The position numbers and the translations under genes were made by a program. The notes below the pieces were generated by a model that saw only the letters and a program-made list of their open reading frames with translations, was not told the origin of the DNA and did not search any database. A DNA stretch of 64,000 nt from Candidatus Berkelbacteria bacterium RIFCSPLOWO2_01_FULL_50_28 (lineage in GTDB: Bacteria > Patescibacteria > UBA1384 > 2-12-FULL-50-11): the NCBI GenBank assembly GCA_001774395.1, contig MEZX01000002.1, positions 148,984-212,983 on the forward strand. The letters run 5' to 3'. Within the stretch, counting starts at the first letter, position 1. Each line of letters starts with the position of its first letter. This document shows, piece by piece, positions 18,509 to 26,193 of the stretch.

Positions 18509-18799
18509 ATGCAACTGCAACCACTTTCCGACCGCTTGGTCGTTAAACCGCTCGATGCGGAAACCGTATCGAAATCCGGTATCGTCATTCCCGACACCGC
18601 CAAAGAGAAGCCCCAAGAGGGCGAAGTTATTGCTGTCGGACCGGGCCGAGTCGATAAAGACGGCCAGAGAATTGAGATGGAAGTTAAAAAGGGAGATAAG
18701 GTTCTCTTTGGCAAGTATGCCGGAGATGAATTTAAGCTTGATGGAGTTGAATACAAGATTATTAGAGAAGATGAAGTACTGGGCATCCTGAAAGGATGA
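18509..18799 (+). CDS. groES: Co-chaperonin GroES
   Basis: 96 residues, the normal length of the 10-kDa lid of the GroEL chaperonin. Start at 18509 after AAAGGAGG; an upstream in-frame ATG at 18482 would add nine non-conserved residues. Seen: PLSDRLVVKP at the N-terminus and GKYAGDEFKLDGVEYKII near the C-terminus, both family hallmarks. It is transcribed with groEL after a 180-bp AT-rich gap. Confidence 0.97.
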   Translation: MQLQPLSDRLVVKPLDAETVSKSGIVIPDTAKEKPQEGEVIAVGPGRVDKDGQRIEMEVKKGDKVLFGKYAGDEFKLDGVEYKIIREDEVLGILKG

Positions 18800-18957
18800 A
18801 TTTACAATTTACAATTCTCAATTTCCAGTCAATTTACAATGATTCAATGTTTGAAAATTGGGAAACTGAAAATTCAATGATAGCGACCGAGCAATGCGAG
18901 GGAGCTATGGAGGCGAAGTCCGACAAAATTGAAAAATGAAAACTGAAAATTGTTTTT
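18800..18957. repeat. AT-rich intergenic repeat between groES and groEL
   Basis: Short words such as AATTTACAATT, TTGAAAATTG and AACTGAAAATT recur, interrupted by a GC-rich insert (about 18882-18926). Similar sequence lies at 49043-49160 and 63405-63465. No ORF or clear hairpin terminator is seen, so read-through into groEL is likely. Confidence 0.65.
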
Positions 18958-18979
18958 CGACTAAAAGGAGAAAAAGATA

Positions 18980-20611
18980 ATGTCTAAACAAATAAAATTT
19001 GCCCAAGATGCTCGAGACCGGATTAAATCCGGTGTTGATCAGCTAGCTAACACCGTTAAAGTCACCCTCGGCCCCAAAGGCCGTAATGTCCTTTTGGACA
19101 AAGGTTACGGCGGCCCGACTATTACCAATGACGGTGTCACTATCGCCAAAGAGATAGATCTCGAAGACAAATTCGAGAATATGGGGGCGCAGCTCGTTAA
19201 AGAAGTTGCCTCCCGCACCAACGATAACGTTGGTGACGGTACCACTACCGCCACAATCCTCGCTCAAGCAATGATGAGCGAAGGTCTCAAAAACGTCGAG
19301 GCTGGCTCCAACGCCATGGCCATCCGCCACGGTATTGAAAAAGCAACCGAACAGGTTGTCGCTCACTTAAAGAAAAACGCTAAGAAAATTGCGACCAAAG
19401 CCGAGATCTCCCAAGTCGCTTCAATCTCCGCTAACGACCCAGAGATCGGCAAACTAATCAGCGAAGTTTTCGACAAGGTTGGTAACGAAGGTGTTATCAC
19501 GGTTGAGAAATCTGAAGCTCTGGAGATGACCTACGAGCTAACCGAAGGCATGCAATTTGACCAAGGTTACGTTTCGGCTTACATGGTTACCGACGCGACT
19601 CGCATGGAAGCAGTGCTCGAAAAACCATATATTCTCATTACTGACAAAAAGATCTCCTCGATCCAAGAAATTCTGCCGCTACTGGAGAAACTCGCTACTA
19701 CCGGAAAGAAAGAACTCGTCATTATCTCCGAAGATCTTGAAGGCGAAGCTCTAGCAACAATTATCGTCAACAAACTCCGCGGAATCTTGTCGATTCTAGC
19801 CGTTAAAGCTCCGGGCTTTGGTGATCGAAGAAAAGAGATGCTCCAAGATATCGCCATTCTAACCGGCGGTGAAGTGATCTCTGAAGAAAAAGGTATGAAG
19901 CTCGAAGACACTGAAGTGGCGATGCTAGGCCAGGCTCGCAGAGTTGTAGCTGATAAAGACAACACTACCGTCATTGACGGTAAGGGGGTCACTAAAGCCA
20001 TCGACGCTCGCGTCGCCCAAATCAAAGCTCAAATTGAAAAAGCAACGTCAGATTACGACAAAGAAAAGCTCCAAGAACGCCTCGGTAAACTTTCCGGTGG
20101 CGTCGCCGTCATTAAAGTCGGGGCTGCTTCCGAAGTGGAGCAAAAAGAGAAACAGCATCGTGTTGAAGACGCTAAAGAAGCCACTCGCGCCGCTATCGAA
20201 GAAGGAGTCGTTGCTGGTGGAGGTGTTGCCCTGCTCGAAGCCCACGAAGCATTAAACAAAACTAAATTTGCAGGAGATGAAGAGATCGGTCGCGAGATCG
20301 TCTCCAAAGCTCTCGTTGTACCGGCCTGGCAGATTGCCCAGAACGCTGGAGCTGAAGGCTCGGTTATCGTTGCCCGCATAATTGAGGGCAAAAAGGGTCA
20401 CGGTTACGACGCCAAAGAAAACAAAATGGTAGATATGATGGCCGCTGGTATTATCGACCCGCTCAAAGTTACCCGCTCGGCTCTCCAAAACGCTGCCTCT
20501 GTCGCTGCCATGGTCCTAACAACAGAAGCCGCCGTAACTGATTTACCAGAGAAAAAAGATTCTATGCCCCCAATGCCCGATATGTCAGGCATGGGTGGCA
20601 TGGGAATGTGA
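18980..20611 (+). CDS. groEL: Chaperonin GroEL
   Basis: 543 residues, full length. The ATP-dependent 60-kDa chaperonin folds proteins with GroES. Seen: TLGPKGRNVLLDK, the ATP-binding loop NVGDGTTTATILAQA, and the flexible Gly/Met tail ending GMGGMGM. AAAAGGAGAAAA provides the ribosome-binding site. Promoted from the groES operator/promoter; a strong terminator follows. Confidence 0.98.
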   Translation: MSKQIKFAQDARDRIKSGVDQLANTVKVTLGPKGRNVLLDKGYGGPTITNDGVTIAKEIDLEDKFENMGAQLVKEVASRTNDNVGDGTTTATILAQAMMSEGLKNVEAGSNAMAIRHGIEKATEQVVAHLKKNAKKIATKAEISQVASISANDPEIGKLISEVFDKVGNEGVITVEKSEALEMTYELTEGMQFDQGYVSAYMVTDATRMEAVLEKPYILITDKKISSIQEILPLLEKLATTGKKELVIISEDLEGEALATIIVNKLRGILSILAVKAPGFGDRRKEMLQDIAILTGGEVISEEKGMKLEDTEVAMLGQARRVVADKDNTTVIDGKGVTKAIDARVAQIKAQIEKATSDYDKEKLQERLGKLSGGVAVIKVGAASEVEQKEKQHRVEDAKEATRAAIEEGVVAGGGVALLEAHEALNKTKFAGDEEIGREIVSKALVVPAWQIAQNAGAEGSVIVARIIEGKKGHGYDAKENKMVDMMAAGIIDPLKVTRSALQNAASVAAMVLTTEAAVTDLPEKKDSMPPMPDMSGMGGMGM

Positions 20612-20634
20612 GCATCGGCTCACTAGAACGAGAG

Positions 20635-20656
20635 AAGGGCCTAGCGGCCCTTTTTT
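20635..20656 (+). terminator. groESL terminator
   Basis: AAGGGCC-tagc-GGCCCTT followed by a T run. Confidence 0.85.
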
Positions 20657-20715
20657 CAAACCCAATTTTCGTGGGGAGGAGGGGCTTAATTCCGAGGCAG
20701 CCCCTACCTCCCCAC
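20657..20715. repeat. G-rich hairpin repeat downstream of groEL
   Basis: CAAACCCAATTTTCGTGGGG opens a stem in which GTGGGGAGG (20671-) pairs with CCTCCCCAC (ends 20715), with an inner GGGGCT/AGCCCC stem. The first 24 bp recur after the pilus operon at 42751-42774. Confidence 0.6.
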
Positions 20716-20813
20716 ACCCCATACCCTGCACGGTTCCCACAGGGGTGAGGAGAAAATTCGCCTCCCTTCCGGAAGGTTCGCGGAGCGAATTGGCAAATTT
20801 TGATTTATTATTT

Positions 20814-20834
20814 CCCCGCCAAAAGAAAACGCCC
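20814..20834. repeat. Border element copy 1
   Basis: CCCCGCCAAAAGAAAACGCC. One of seven copies of an A-rich element that sits at boundaries between transcription units in 20.8-27.1 kb. Confidence 0.7.
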
Positions 20835-20898
20835 ATACCTGGATTTTTACTGCCGCTTCTGATATTATTCAACAAAATCTTTCCTGAGGAGGAAAAGG

Positions 20899-21441
20899 AT
20901 GGAAGGAACGTACATTCACGAGTTTTGGGCTGTCACTGGGTCGTGGTCGCTCTATCACGTGACCGATGAGTTAAATGATCTTGGATTTCCCAATGTGGAG
21001 AAAGTGGGTAGCGTTGGGGTAAGCAAGCTGGAGGTAGGTGCTCGTCTCAAGAACGGCCGGCTCGTTGGCATCACCGATTCCGGATTAACGCTCTTTAACC
21101 CGGGAAGGAGATCGAATTTTGCCAGTGAGGTTAACGTTCTCCACTGGGGCGGGACGACAACACCTTTTGTCGGCCTCTTTCTTGACGAAGAGACGGCTCG
21201 AGAGTGCCTCAACCTCAATATCATTGGACCTATCTTTGAAGACGAATTCACGAAATGTGCTGGCGAAGTTGTCAGGGGGATTGCGCAAGGCCATCTTGTT
21301 TTCCGACTCGATCCGGCAGTCTGCAAACGTTTCGGATTGAAAGCACTTGAGGTCTGCCCCAGCTGCACTTGGGCGGGTCTAGACGTTCACAAACACACAC
21401 TAGAGTGCCACCCTGAAGTGGCCATCGATCGCCGCAAGTGA
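20899..21441 (+). CDS. Unknown cytoplasmic protein
   Basis: 180 residues, no family recognised. It begins after a strong GAGGAGG site and border element copy 1. Mixed alpha/beta composition. The C-terminal third holds CPSCTWAGLDVHKHTLECH, with Cys and His spacing suggestive of a metal site (C-x2-C...H-x-H...C-x-H). No signal peptide or membrane helix. A self-contained unit with its own terminator, part of a cassette-like run of unrelated genes. Confidence 0.7.
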   Translation: MEGTYIHEFWAVTGSWSLYHVTDELNDLGFPNVEKVGSVGVSKLEVGARLKNGRLVGITDSGLTLFNPGRRSNFASEVNVLHWGGTTTPFVGLFLDEETARECLNLNIIGPIFEDEFTKCAGEVVRGIAQGHLVFRLDPAVCKRFGLKALEVCPSCTWAGLDVHKHTLECHPEVAIDRRK

Positions 21442-21463
21442 TATGGTCCTGCTGCTATTCGAA

Positions 21464-21491
21464 GCCCGCCTGAAAAGGCGGGCGACTTTTT
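21464..21491 (+). terminator. Terminator after the 20899 gene
   Basis: GCCCGCC-tgaaaa-GGCGGGC followed by a T run. The same loop style (TGAAA) recurs at 26925 and 48078. Confidence 0.85.
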
Positions 21492-21510
21492 GCCAAAAGA
21501 AAACGGCTCC
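21487..21510. repeat. Border element copy 2
   Basis: GCCAAAAGAAAACGGCTCC directly after the T tract of the preceding terminator and 11 bp before the extended -10 of the next gene. Confidence 0.7.
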
Positions 21511-21520
21511 GCTGTGTTTT

Positions 21521-21529
21521 TGCTACTAT
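21521..21529 (+). promoter_or_regulatory. Extended -10 promoter, leaderless gene
   Basis: TGCTACTAT is an extended -10 box ending 6 nt before the ATG at 21536, so transcription should start on the start codon. Confidence 0.6.
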
Positions 21530-21535
21530 TGAACA

Positions 21536-21922
21536 ATGAAGTTTCATCGTCTACTGGGGCTTTTGTTGATAATCTTTTGCGCCGGAGTTGTATTGCTAGC
21601 TCTTCTGAGCCTAACGACTTTCTCACTCCTTACGATAGTGGCATTTCCCATGATGCTGGAAAATGTTTCTTCAATCTATCCTGAGGGAGTGGTTTGGTTG
21701 ATCGTAATATTCGAGCTCATCGTTGGGGCTCTTGCGGGCTGGTATCTCCTTAGAGGAAGACTTCTTGGCCTCAAGCTGTTCATTGTTGTTGGTGCAGTTG
21801 GTATCCTTTTGTATTTGCAACCAACCATACTTAGCAATATCCTTCTAGCCTTGATTTTACTTGGAGTGGGATTCCTTACATACAGAAGCCTTCTAGACTC
21901 ACGGCAAGAACCGGGACGTTAG
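21536..21922 (+). CDS. Four-helix integral membrane protein, unknown
   Basis: 128 residues, almost wholly hydrophobic. Predicted helices lie at about 8-30, 45-70, 75-95 and 98-118, with a short charged C-terminus (DSRQEPGR). No family recognised; general type of small membrane proteins of unknown function. No Shine-Dalgarno site; the promoter position implies a leaderless mRNA. Unit bordered by repeat copies 2 and 3. Confidence 0.7.
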   Translation: MKFHRLLGLLLIIFCAGVVLLALLSLTTFSLLTIVAFPMMLENVSSIYPEGVVWLIVIFELIVGALAGWYLLRGRLLGLKLFIVVGAVGILLYLQPTILSNILLALILLGVGFLTYRSLLDSRQEPGR

Positions 21923-21976
21923 CTAGGCTAGTAGGGTTAGGGGAGGGTTCTCTTTCAATCTGAAGATTCACTAAAA

Positions 21977-21997
21977 CCGCCAAAAGAAAACGACTCC
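21977..21997. repeat. Border element copy 3
   Basis: CCGCCAAAAGAAAACGACTC followed by C, 10 bp upstream of a strong promoter. Confidence 0.7.
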
Positions 21998-22006
21998 GGG
22001 AAAGTC

Positions 22007-22035
22007 TTGACTTTACCTGAGCAAAGAGGTAGAGT
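22007..22035 (+). promoter_or_regulatory. Promoter for the 22066 lipoprotein gene
   Basis: TTGACT (22007-22012), 17-bp spacer, TAGAGT (22030-22035). Confidence 0.7.
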
Positions 22036-22065
22036 ATCAATACTTTGCGAACAGGAGGGTTTGTA

Positions 22066-22365
22066 GTGCGTAAAGCGTTCTCCTTCATTCTCGTCGCTCT
22101 CTTTGTTCTGCTTCTAGCTGGTTGCGCTCCTGGTCCGAATACGGCTATGAGCACACCGGTGCCGAACGGCGAAGCGGGATTCCTACTCGGTCTGTGGCAC
22201 GGACTAATCGTTTGGGTGACATTCATCGTATCGCTCTTCAACGATCAGGTCAGCATCTACGAAGTGCACAACAACGGTGGATGGTACAACTTTGGCTACA
22301 TCCTCGGTCTCGGATCTGCGCTCGGTGGTACTGCAACGGCCTCGAGCCGCAGCAACAAGGACTGA
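22066..22365 (+). CDS. Small lipoprotein of uncharacterised family
   Basis: 99 residues. The start is GTG at 22066, spaced correctly from AGGAGGG; a TTG upstream overlaps that site and is rejected. Signal peptide with lipobox LLAGC, so it is anchored by lipidation at about residue 20. The mature part GFLLGLWHGLIVWVTFIVSL then NNGGWYNFGYILG matches a widespread short-protein family I recall from diverse bacteria, of unknown function. It has at least one further membrane-like helix. Own promoter and terminator. Confidence 0.8.
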   Translation: MRKAFSFILVALFVLLLAGCAPGPNTAMSTPVPNGEAGFLLGLWHGLIVWVTFIVSLFNDQVSIYEVHNNGGWYNFGYILGLGSALGGTATASSRSNKD

Positions 22366-22381
22366 AGACCCCATCAAGTCA

Positions 22382-22420
22382 CCGCCCGGAAAAGCTTTCA
22401 AACTTTCCGGGCGGTTTTTT
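22382..22420 (+). terminator. Terminator after the lipoprotein gene
   Basis: CCGCCCGGAAAAG pairs with CTTTCCGGGCGG and is followed by TTTTTT. Confidence 0.9.
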
Positions 22421-22447
22421 AACTTCCCGCCAAAAGAAAACGGCTCC
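22421..22447. repeat. Border element copy 4
   Basis: AACTTCCCGCCAAAAGAAAA then CGGCTCC, immediately after the terminator T tract; the longest version. Confidence 0.75.
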
Positions 22448-22514
22448 TTCTGTATTTATTTACTGGTTTAGGCTAAAGTACTTCTAACGCACATTAGTGC
22501 TACAGGAGAACAAG

Positions 22515-23456
22515 ATGTCCAGATTTTTGCCGTATGAGCTCATTGAGCGGCGTTTCCGGACATCACCGGAAATGCTGCAAGAATTAGCTGACCGGGTCAT
22601 GACCCACCCACCGTTCCGAGATGGAACCGCTGTAGTCTTCGGTTCTGTTGCTTGGGGAACACAAACCTGGCGTAGCGATCTAGATATTGCCATCAACAGC
22701 CCGGAGGACGGCCGTGGTTCATTAAGGTATCACTACCCGTATGACTACCACGATGCTTCGGAAGCAGTGAGAGTGGAAGTCGAAAACGTTTTTAGCCAGA
22801 GTCGTGGAAACGTTATCCAGTTCCTCCTTGTTGAAGTGCTTGGGAGCCAAATGGGAGTTGGTAACTATGACCATCCGAGAATTTCGCCGTCAACATCTGA
22901 CCATTTCAAACTATTGGCGAAGGTAAAAGGTGGTCCGTGGTCGAAGTTTAACCGCCGTATCAAGCTGATCGGGCGGCGTGATCGAAAGGACGATGTCGTT
23001 AAGTACGCTGGCACTATTGCCCGGGTTGCCACCGGCTTCTTTCAGGATGTAAAGGAGGGGCATCGGGTTAACGTCTTTGACGCTCGCTCGCTTCAGGCCC
23101 TGGAAAACTTCCCGAAACAGCTAACAAGGAAACTCCTTGGTCTGTATGAGGCATTGCCGTGCCCAGACACGTTCGACAACATCATGCAGACTCTCTCCGA
23201 GACGAAGCAAGGTTGGGCACGTCAGCTGTTAGAGCTCTATCAACCGTTCTTTGATATCCACAACTCGTACACGAAACTAGTTGATGACATCTTCGACGGC
23301 TCAGTAGTGCTCGATGAAGCTGAGTACAACCGGCGATTGGTAAACTACCTCCGACCTATGCCCTTCGCGCAAGTGGGAGTAACCCTAGGAGAGCTATTCC
23401 CTGACTGTTCGTACTGGAAACGAGGCGTCGACCAGCTTCGGTACACCAGGACTTGA
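22515..23456 (+). CDS. Pol-beta-type nucleotidyltransferase-domain protein
   Basis: 313 residues from the ATG at 22515 (AGGAGA upstream). Residues about 40-62 carry the nucleotidyltransferase signature VVFGSVAWGTQTWRSDLDIA: the GS motif followed by two metal-binding Asp in DLD. A third acidic residue may be in VRVEVENVF. The C-terminal 200 residues are helical and unrecognised. Such domains occur in antitoxins, antibiotic adenylyltransferases, tRNA enzymes and defence systems; no neighbour settles which. Stand-alone unit with its own terminator, bordered by repeat copies 4 and 5. Confidence 0.8.
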   Translation: MSRFLPYELIERRFRTSPEMLQELADRVMTHPPFRDGTAVVFGSVAWGTQTWRSDLDIAINSPEDGRGSLRYHYPYDYHDASEAVRVEVENVFSQSRGNVIQFLLVEVLGSQMGVGNYDHPRISPSTSDHFKLLAKVKGGPWSKFNRRIKLIGRRDRKDDVVKYAGTIARVATGFFQDVKEGHRVNVFDARSLQALENFPKQLTRKLLGLYEALPCPDTFDNIMQTLSETKQGWARQLLELYQPFFDIHNSYTKLVDDIFDGSVVLDEAEYNRRLVNYLRPMPFAQVGVTLGELFPDCSYWKRGVDQLRYTRT

Positions 23457-23470
23457 TACGAACGACTATG

Positions 23471-23497
23471 GCCTGTCTGAGAATGACAGGCTCTTTT
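23471..23497 (+). terminator. Terminator after the nucleotidyltransferase gene
   Basis: GCCTGTC-tgagaat-GACAGGC followed by TCTTTTT. Confidence 0.9.
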
Positions 23498-23498
23498 T

Positions 23499-23524
23499 AA
23501 CTTCCCGCCAAAAGAAAAAGAGCC
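23499..23524. repeat. Border element copy 5
   Basis: AACTTCCCGCCAAAAGAAAA then AGAGCC, again directly after a terminator. Confidence 0.75.
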
Positions 23525-23552
23525 TAACGGCCTTTTTCATACCCCAGACCAC

Positions 23553-23581
23553 TTGACTCTGTCTTCTTGGTCTGGTAACAT
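23553..23581 (+). promoter_or_regulatory. Promoter for the zinc-ribbon micro-gene
   Basis: TTGACT (23553-23558), 17-bp spacer, TAACAT (23576-23581). Confidence 0.7.
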
Positions 23582-23607
23582 GTTGCTGATCGGTACTGGA
23601 GGACAGA

Positions 23608-23754
23608 ATGGACCGTTGCCCAAAATGTGGAAAGTTGCTTTGTGATCACACGCCGGCTGAGCGGGGGCAGACCTCCGAACAGCTCGACGCGCAGATGGAA
23701 CAAAACCAGCGAGAGCTGGAAGAGCGACAAGCGCCACCCACCAAGGACGACTAG
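23608..23754 (+). CDS. 48-residue zinc-ribbon-like protein
   Basis: 48 residues starting MDRCPKCGKLLCDHTPAERG, with CPKC and a following C-x-H that could complete a zinc site. The rest is a charged helix rich in Gln/Glu (QLDAQMEQNQRELEERQ), which could be a short coiled coil. The consensus promoter, TGGAGGA ribosome site and a strong following hairpin argue that it is a real gene despite its size. Function unknown. Confidence 0.7.
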   Translation: MDRCPKCGKLLCDHTPAERGQTSEQLDAQMEQNQRELEERQAPPTKDD

Positions 23755-23764
23755 TCCTGGACAA

Positions 23765-23790
23765 CAGGCGGCCGAGCGATCGGCCGCCTG
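23765..23790. terminator. Long GC hairpin, probable terminator
   Basis: CAGGCGGCCGA-gcga-TCGGCCGCCTG, a perfect long stem but followed by a weak T tract. Placed between the micro-gene and the methyltransferase gene. Confidence 0.6.
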
Positions 23791-23827
23791 TAACTTATAT
23801 TAGTTATGCACTAACATGGGAGGGCAA

Positions 23828-24880
23828 ATGGAAGAAACGCCAGACCCAATTACCCACGGTACAACAACAGCCGAAACCCAAGTTCCCGAGTATTTTCGGG
23901 CTCCGCTCAAAAATTCTAGTCCGCCCAAAATAGATGTGCCCCCCGTCGTTGATACTGTCGATGTTGTTGACATCAATGAAGTGAGCCCTGCGGAACGACT
24001 CAAGTATTTTCAGCCTTTGATTGAAGCCGCACTAACTAAGTGCGAACAGGTAGTACAAGAGATGAAAGAAGCTCATGAGCGAGGTGAAACCTTCGACGGA
24101 GGGAAGATATTTGACGCTCGTTCAGAACTGTACGAACTGGCGATGAAAATGTGTGGCTATGAAGCCAGGAAATCTGACTTGCTGGCAATGCACGATCTGA
24201 TCCGTCCTCAACGCGGTGAGGTTTCTGTTGACCTGTCCGCCGGCACGGGGTTTCTTACACAGGCCGTAGAATATTGGACGGGAGCGCGGACTTACGCTGT
24301 CGATCCAAGTGAAATTCAACTCCAACACCTAGTTCAGAACTGTGGAGACCAGGTAACGGCGGTCCATGCTGCTCCGAACGAAACGGACAAGATATTTGCC
24401 GACGGAAATATTCCTCATGAAGGAGTAGATGTTGTCACCAGTTTTGGTGGGTGGCATCACGTGGATAAAGAAAAATTGCCAGAGGCGATGCAAAACGTTG
24501 CCGATATGTTGAAGCCAAAAGGACGATTTGTGGTCGGTGATGTGGGGGCAGAAACACCTCTACAGCGACATTTTGATGAAATCGTAACTGACAAATGCTT
24601 GACGGGACACGAAATGGGTCAGTTCATGAGCCCGGAGAAGTTGAAAGAACTTGCGGAAAGCGCGGGCCTGGAATTGGTCAGTGCCGAGATGAAGCCACTG
24701 ACTTGGGATTTTAATTCAGAAGAAGAAATGGCCTGGTTTTTCAAGGGTCTGCACGCCTATCCCCAGCCGGTGGAAGAGATTATTCAGGATTTACGCGACA
24801 CGCTTGGAGTTAAAGAAGAAGACGGCAAATTCAAACTCAACTGGCCAATGCTCTTCTGGGAAATTCGCAAACCAGAATAA
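23828..24880 (+). CDS. SAM-dependent methyltransferase (class I)
   Basis: 350 residues from the ATG at 23828, which has GGGAGGG upstream; the in-frame ATG at 23816 (354 residues) has none. After a low-complexity Pro/Thr/Val N-terminus (about 1-55) and a helical part, residues about 125-260 form a Rossmann methyltransferase: motif I VDLSAGTGFLTQAVEY, acidic loop TYAVDPSE, and FGGWHHVDKEKLPEA in place of motif IV. The substrate is unknown. It ends against border element copy 6 and convergent to a TrmB-family regulator gene. Confidence 0.85.
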   Translation: MEETPDPITHGTTTAETQVPEYFRAPLKNSSPPKIDVPPVVDTVDVVDINEVSPAERLKYFQPLIEAALTKCEQVVQEMKEAHERGETFDGGKIFDARSELYELAMKMCGYEARKSDLLAMHDLIRPQRGEVSVDLSAGTGFLTQAVEYWTGARTYAVDPSEIQLQHLVQNCGDQVTAVHAAPNETDKIFADGNIPHEGVDVVTSFGGWHHVDKEKLPEAMQNVADMLKPKGRFVVGDVGAETPLQRHFDEIVTDKCLTGHEMGQFMSPEKLKELAESAGLELVSAEMKPLTWDFNSEEEMAWFFKGLHAYPQPVEEIIQDLRDTLGVKEEDGKFKLNWPMLFWEIRKPE

Positions 24881-24902
24881 CTTCCTGCCAGAAGAAAACA
24901 GC
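24879..24902. repeat. Border element copy 6
   Basis: AACTTCCTGCCAGAAGAAAA then CAGC. It starts inside the methyltransferase stop codon and ends at the stop of the convergent regulator gene, filling the whole junction. Confidence 0.65.
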
Positions 24903-24903
24903 T

Positions 24904-25668
24904 TTACTTCGTTGTGAGCGTATTCCAGACACCTTTGCAGAATTCGCGTAAGTTATGAGCCATCAACGGGTCGTGAATTTCAATCAGGTAGTGCGGCGAG
25001 CGATTGGTAACGACCATAATAACGTAGTCGCCAACAATCCAAGTGGTAGCGGTGAATTGTTTTACTGAAGCCCATGGGCGAATCTCTCGTTGTGGGTGCT
25101 GGGTAACTACCTTCTCAATGTCGGCTTCATTCGAAAGAAGTTTTGCATATACTTCCTTTGCTGAGGGCTGTTTCCAAAATACCTCGATCCAATCGAGATA
25201 GTTTTCTACAAAAGTAGGGTCCTGGTAGCCCCACCATGTACTATCGACAGTCTTAGCGCTTTCGTTCCACGTTGGCGTTTGTTGGAAGAAGAAGCGCGAG
25301 ATGTCTTCTTGGGTGATGAACTGAATTTTGGGGACTGGGTATTGGGTGGAGCCGGCTTCTTTATTCAGGGCCTCAATCAGTGGCTGGAGAAGCTTCTTTC
25401 TTTCCTCGACTTGGCGAAGTTGGTTGTCGAGGATGGTCGTGAGATTCTTTGGTGCAATTGCAGTTAAGCGAGCAACCTTTTGGCTTAAATCCTCGGCAAT
25501 GAGGCCGCGTGTAACTAGTTCCTTGGCAGCGGAGTAGACAGTAGTCCGTTTTATGCCGGATAGATTAGCTACTTCGGTGTGGGAGACGATCCCTGCTTTC
25601 AACACCGTCAAGTAAACTTCGGCCTCAGTGTCGTTGATGCCGAGTATCTTGAGCTGTTCGTTGTTCAT
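24904..25668 (-). CDS. TrmB-family transcriptional regulator
   Basis: 254 residues. The N-terminal winged helix-turn-helix (about 1-75) has the TrmB pattern LGINDTEAEVYLTVLKAG then GIKRTTVYSAAKELVTRGLI, followed by a coiled coil (about 85-110) and a C-terminal effector-type domain (about 120-254). TrmB proteins bind small ligands, often sugars, and repress or activate nearby genes. A 20-bp near-palindrome inside its own promoter suggests autoregulation and control of the divergent SET gene. A second TrmB-like gene lies at 43834. The -10 box lies 6 nt before the ATG, so the mRNA appears leaderless. Confidence 0.88.
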   Translation of the reverse strand: MNNEQLKILGINDTEAEVYLTVLKAGIVSHTEVANLSGIKRTTVYSAAKELVTRGLIAEDLSQKVARLTAIAPKNLTTILDNQLRQVEERKKLLQPLIEALNKEAGSTQYPVPKIQFITQEDISRFFFQQTPTWNESAKTVDSTWWGYQDPTFVENYLDWIEVFWKQPSAKEVYAKLLSNEADIEKVVTQHPQREIRPWASVKQFTATTWIVGDYVIMVVTNRSPHYLIEIHDPLMAHNLREFCKGVWNTLTTK

Positions 25669-25674
25669 GGTCTC

Positions 25675-25703
25675 AGTTTAACTATTTGTCGAAAGATAGT
25701 CAA
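25675..25703 (-). promoter_or_regulatory. TrmB-gene promoter with palindromic operator
   Basis: Minus strand TTGACT (25698-25703), 17-bp spacer, TAAACT (25675-25680). ACTATTTGTCGAAAGATAGT (25681-25700) is an imperfect palindrome covering the spacer. Confidence 0.65.
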
Positions 25704-25743
25704 CAAAAGTATCAGTCCAGAAAGAAAAACCGTTGATAAAGTG

Positions 25744-25772
25744 TTGACATATACTACGCCTCCTGTTATAGT
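25744..25772 (+). promoter_or_regulatory. Promoter of SET gene
   Basis: TTGACA (25744-25749), 17-bp spacer, TATAGT (25767-25772); the ATG lies 11 nt beyond the -10 box. Confidence 0.75.
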
Positions 25773-25782
25773 GCCGGTTAGT

Positions 25783-26193
25783 ATGTTCATTTATAAAACA
25801 TCGCTTAAACCCAGCCCCATCCACGGGTTGGGGGTGTTCGCTTGGAAGGGGATCAGAAAAGGGAGTGTTGTCTATCAACATCGACCCGAACTGGACCAAA
25901 TCTTCAGCGCCAACGAGTTTGCCAACCTAGATCGGCGCGACCAAGCACTGATTCTCCATTACGGCGGATTAGATAAGCGGCTAAACCGCTATCGCTTGCC
26001 GTACGACAACCTGCGATTCTTGAACCATTCGGATACGCCGAACCTGGTTTATGTAGTCGCTACCGACCAGATCGTTGCCCTCCGGGCGATCGCTGCCGGC
26101 GAGGAACTTACCCAGAATTATCGCGATTTCGAAGATGGTGTCGAATTTCGAATCGCCAAGTCAGTCAAGAATCCAAATGAGGAGAAGCAATGA
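25783..26193 (+). CDS. SET-domain protein
   Basis: 136 residues, a minimal SET domain. The open frame extends 5' but the promoter lies inside that stretch, so the ATG at 25783 is used. Seen: IHGLGVFAWKGIRKGSVVY, the SAM-binding FLNHSDTPNL and the C-terminal GEELTQNYRDFE. SET proteins are lysine methyltransferases; in bacteria the targets are mostly unknown. Residues NHS and the final Tyr expected for catalysis are present. The stop overlaps the next gene's start by 4 nt (ATGA), so the two are coupled. Confidence 0.85.
   Translation: MFIYKTSLKPSPIHGLGVFAWKGIRKGSVVYQHRPELDQIFSANEFANLDRRDQALILHYGGLDKRLNRYRLPYDNLRFLNHSDTPNLVYVVATDQIVALRAIAAGEELTQNYRDFEDGVEFRIAKSVKNPNEEKQ

Noticed and set aside
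22045..22068. TTG start at 22045 for the lipoprotein
   Set aside because: It would place the Shine-Dalgarno site inside the coding region; GTG at 22066 has proper spacing and begins the signal peptide.
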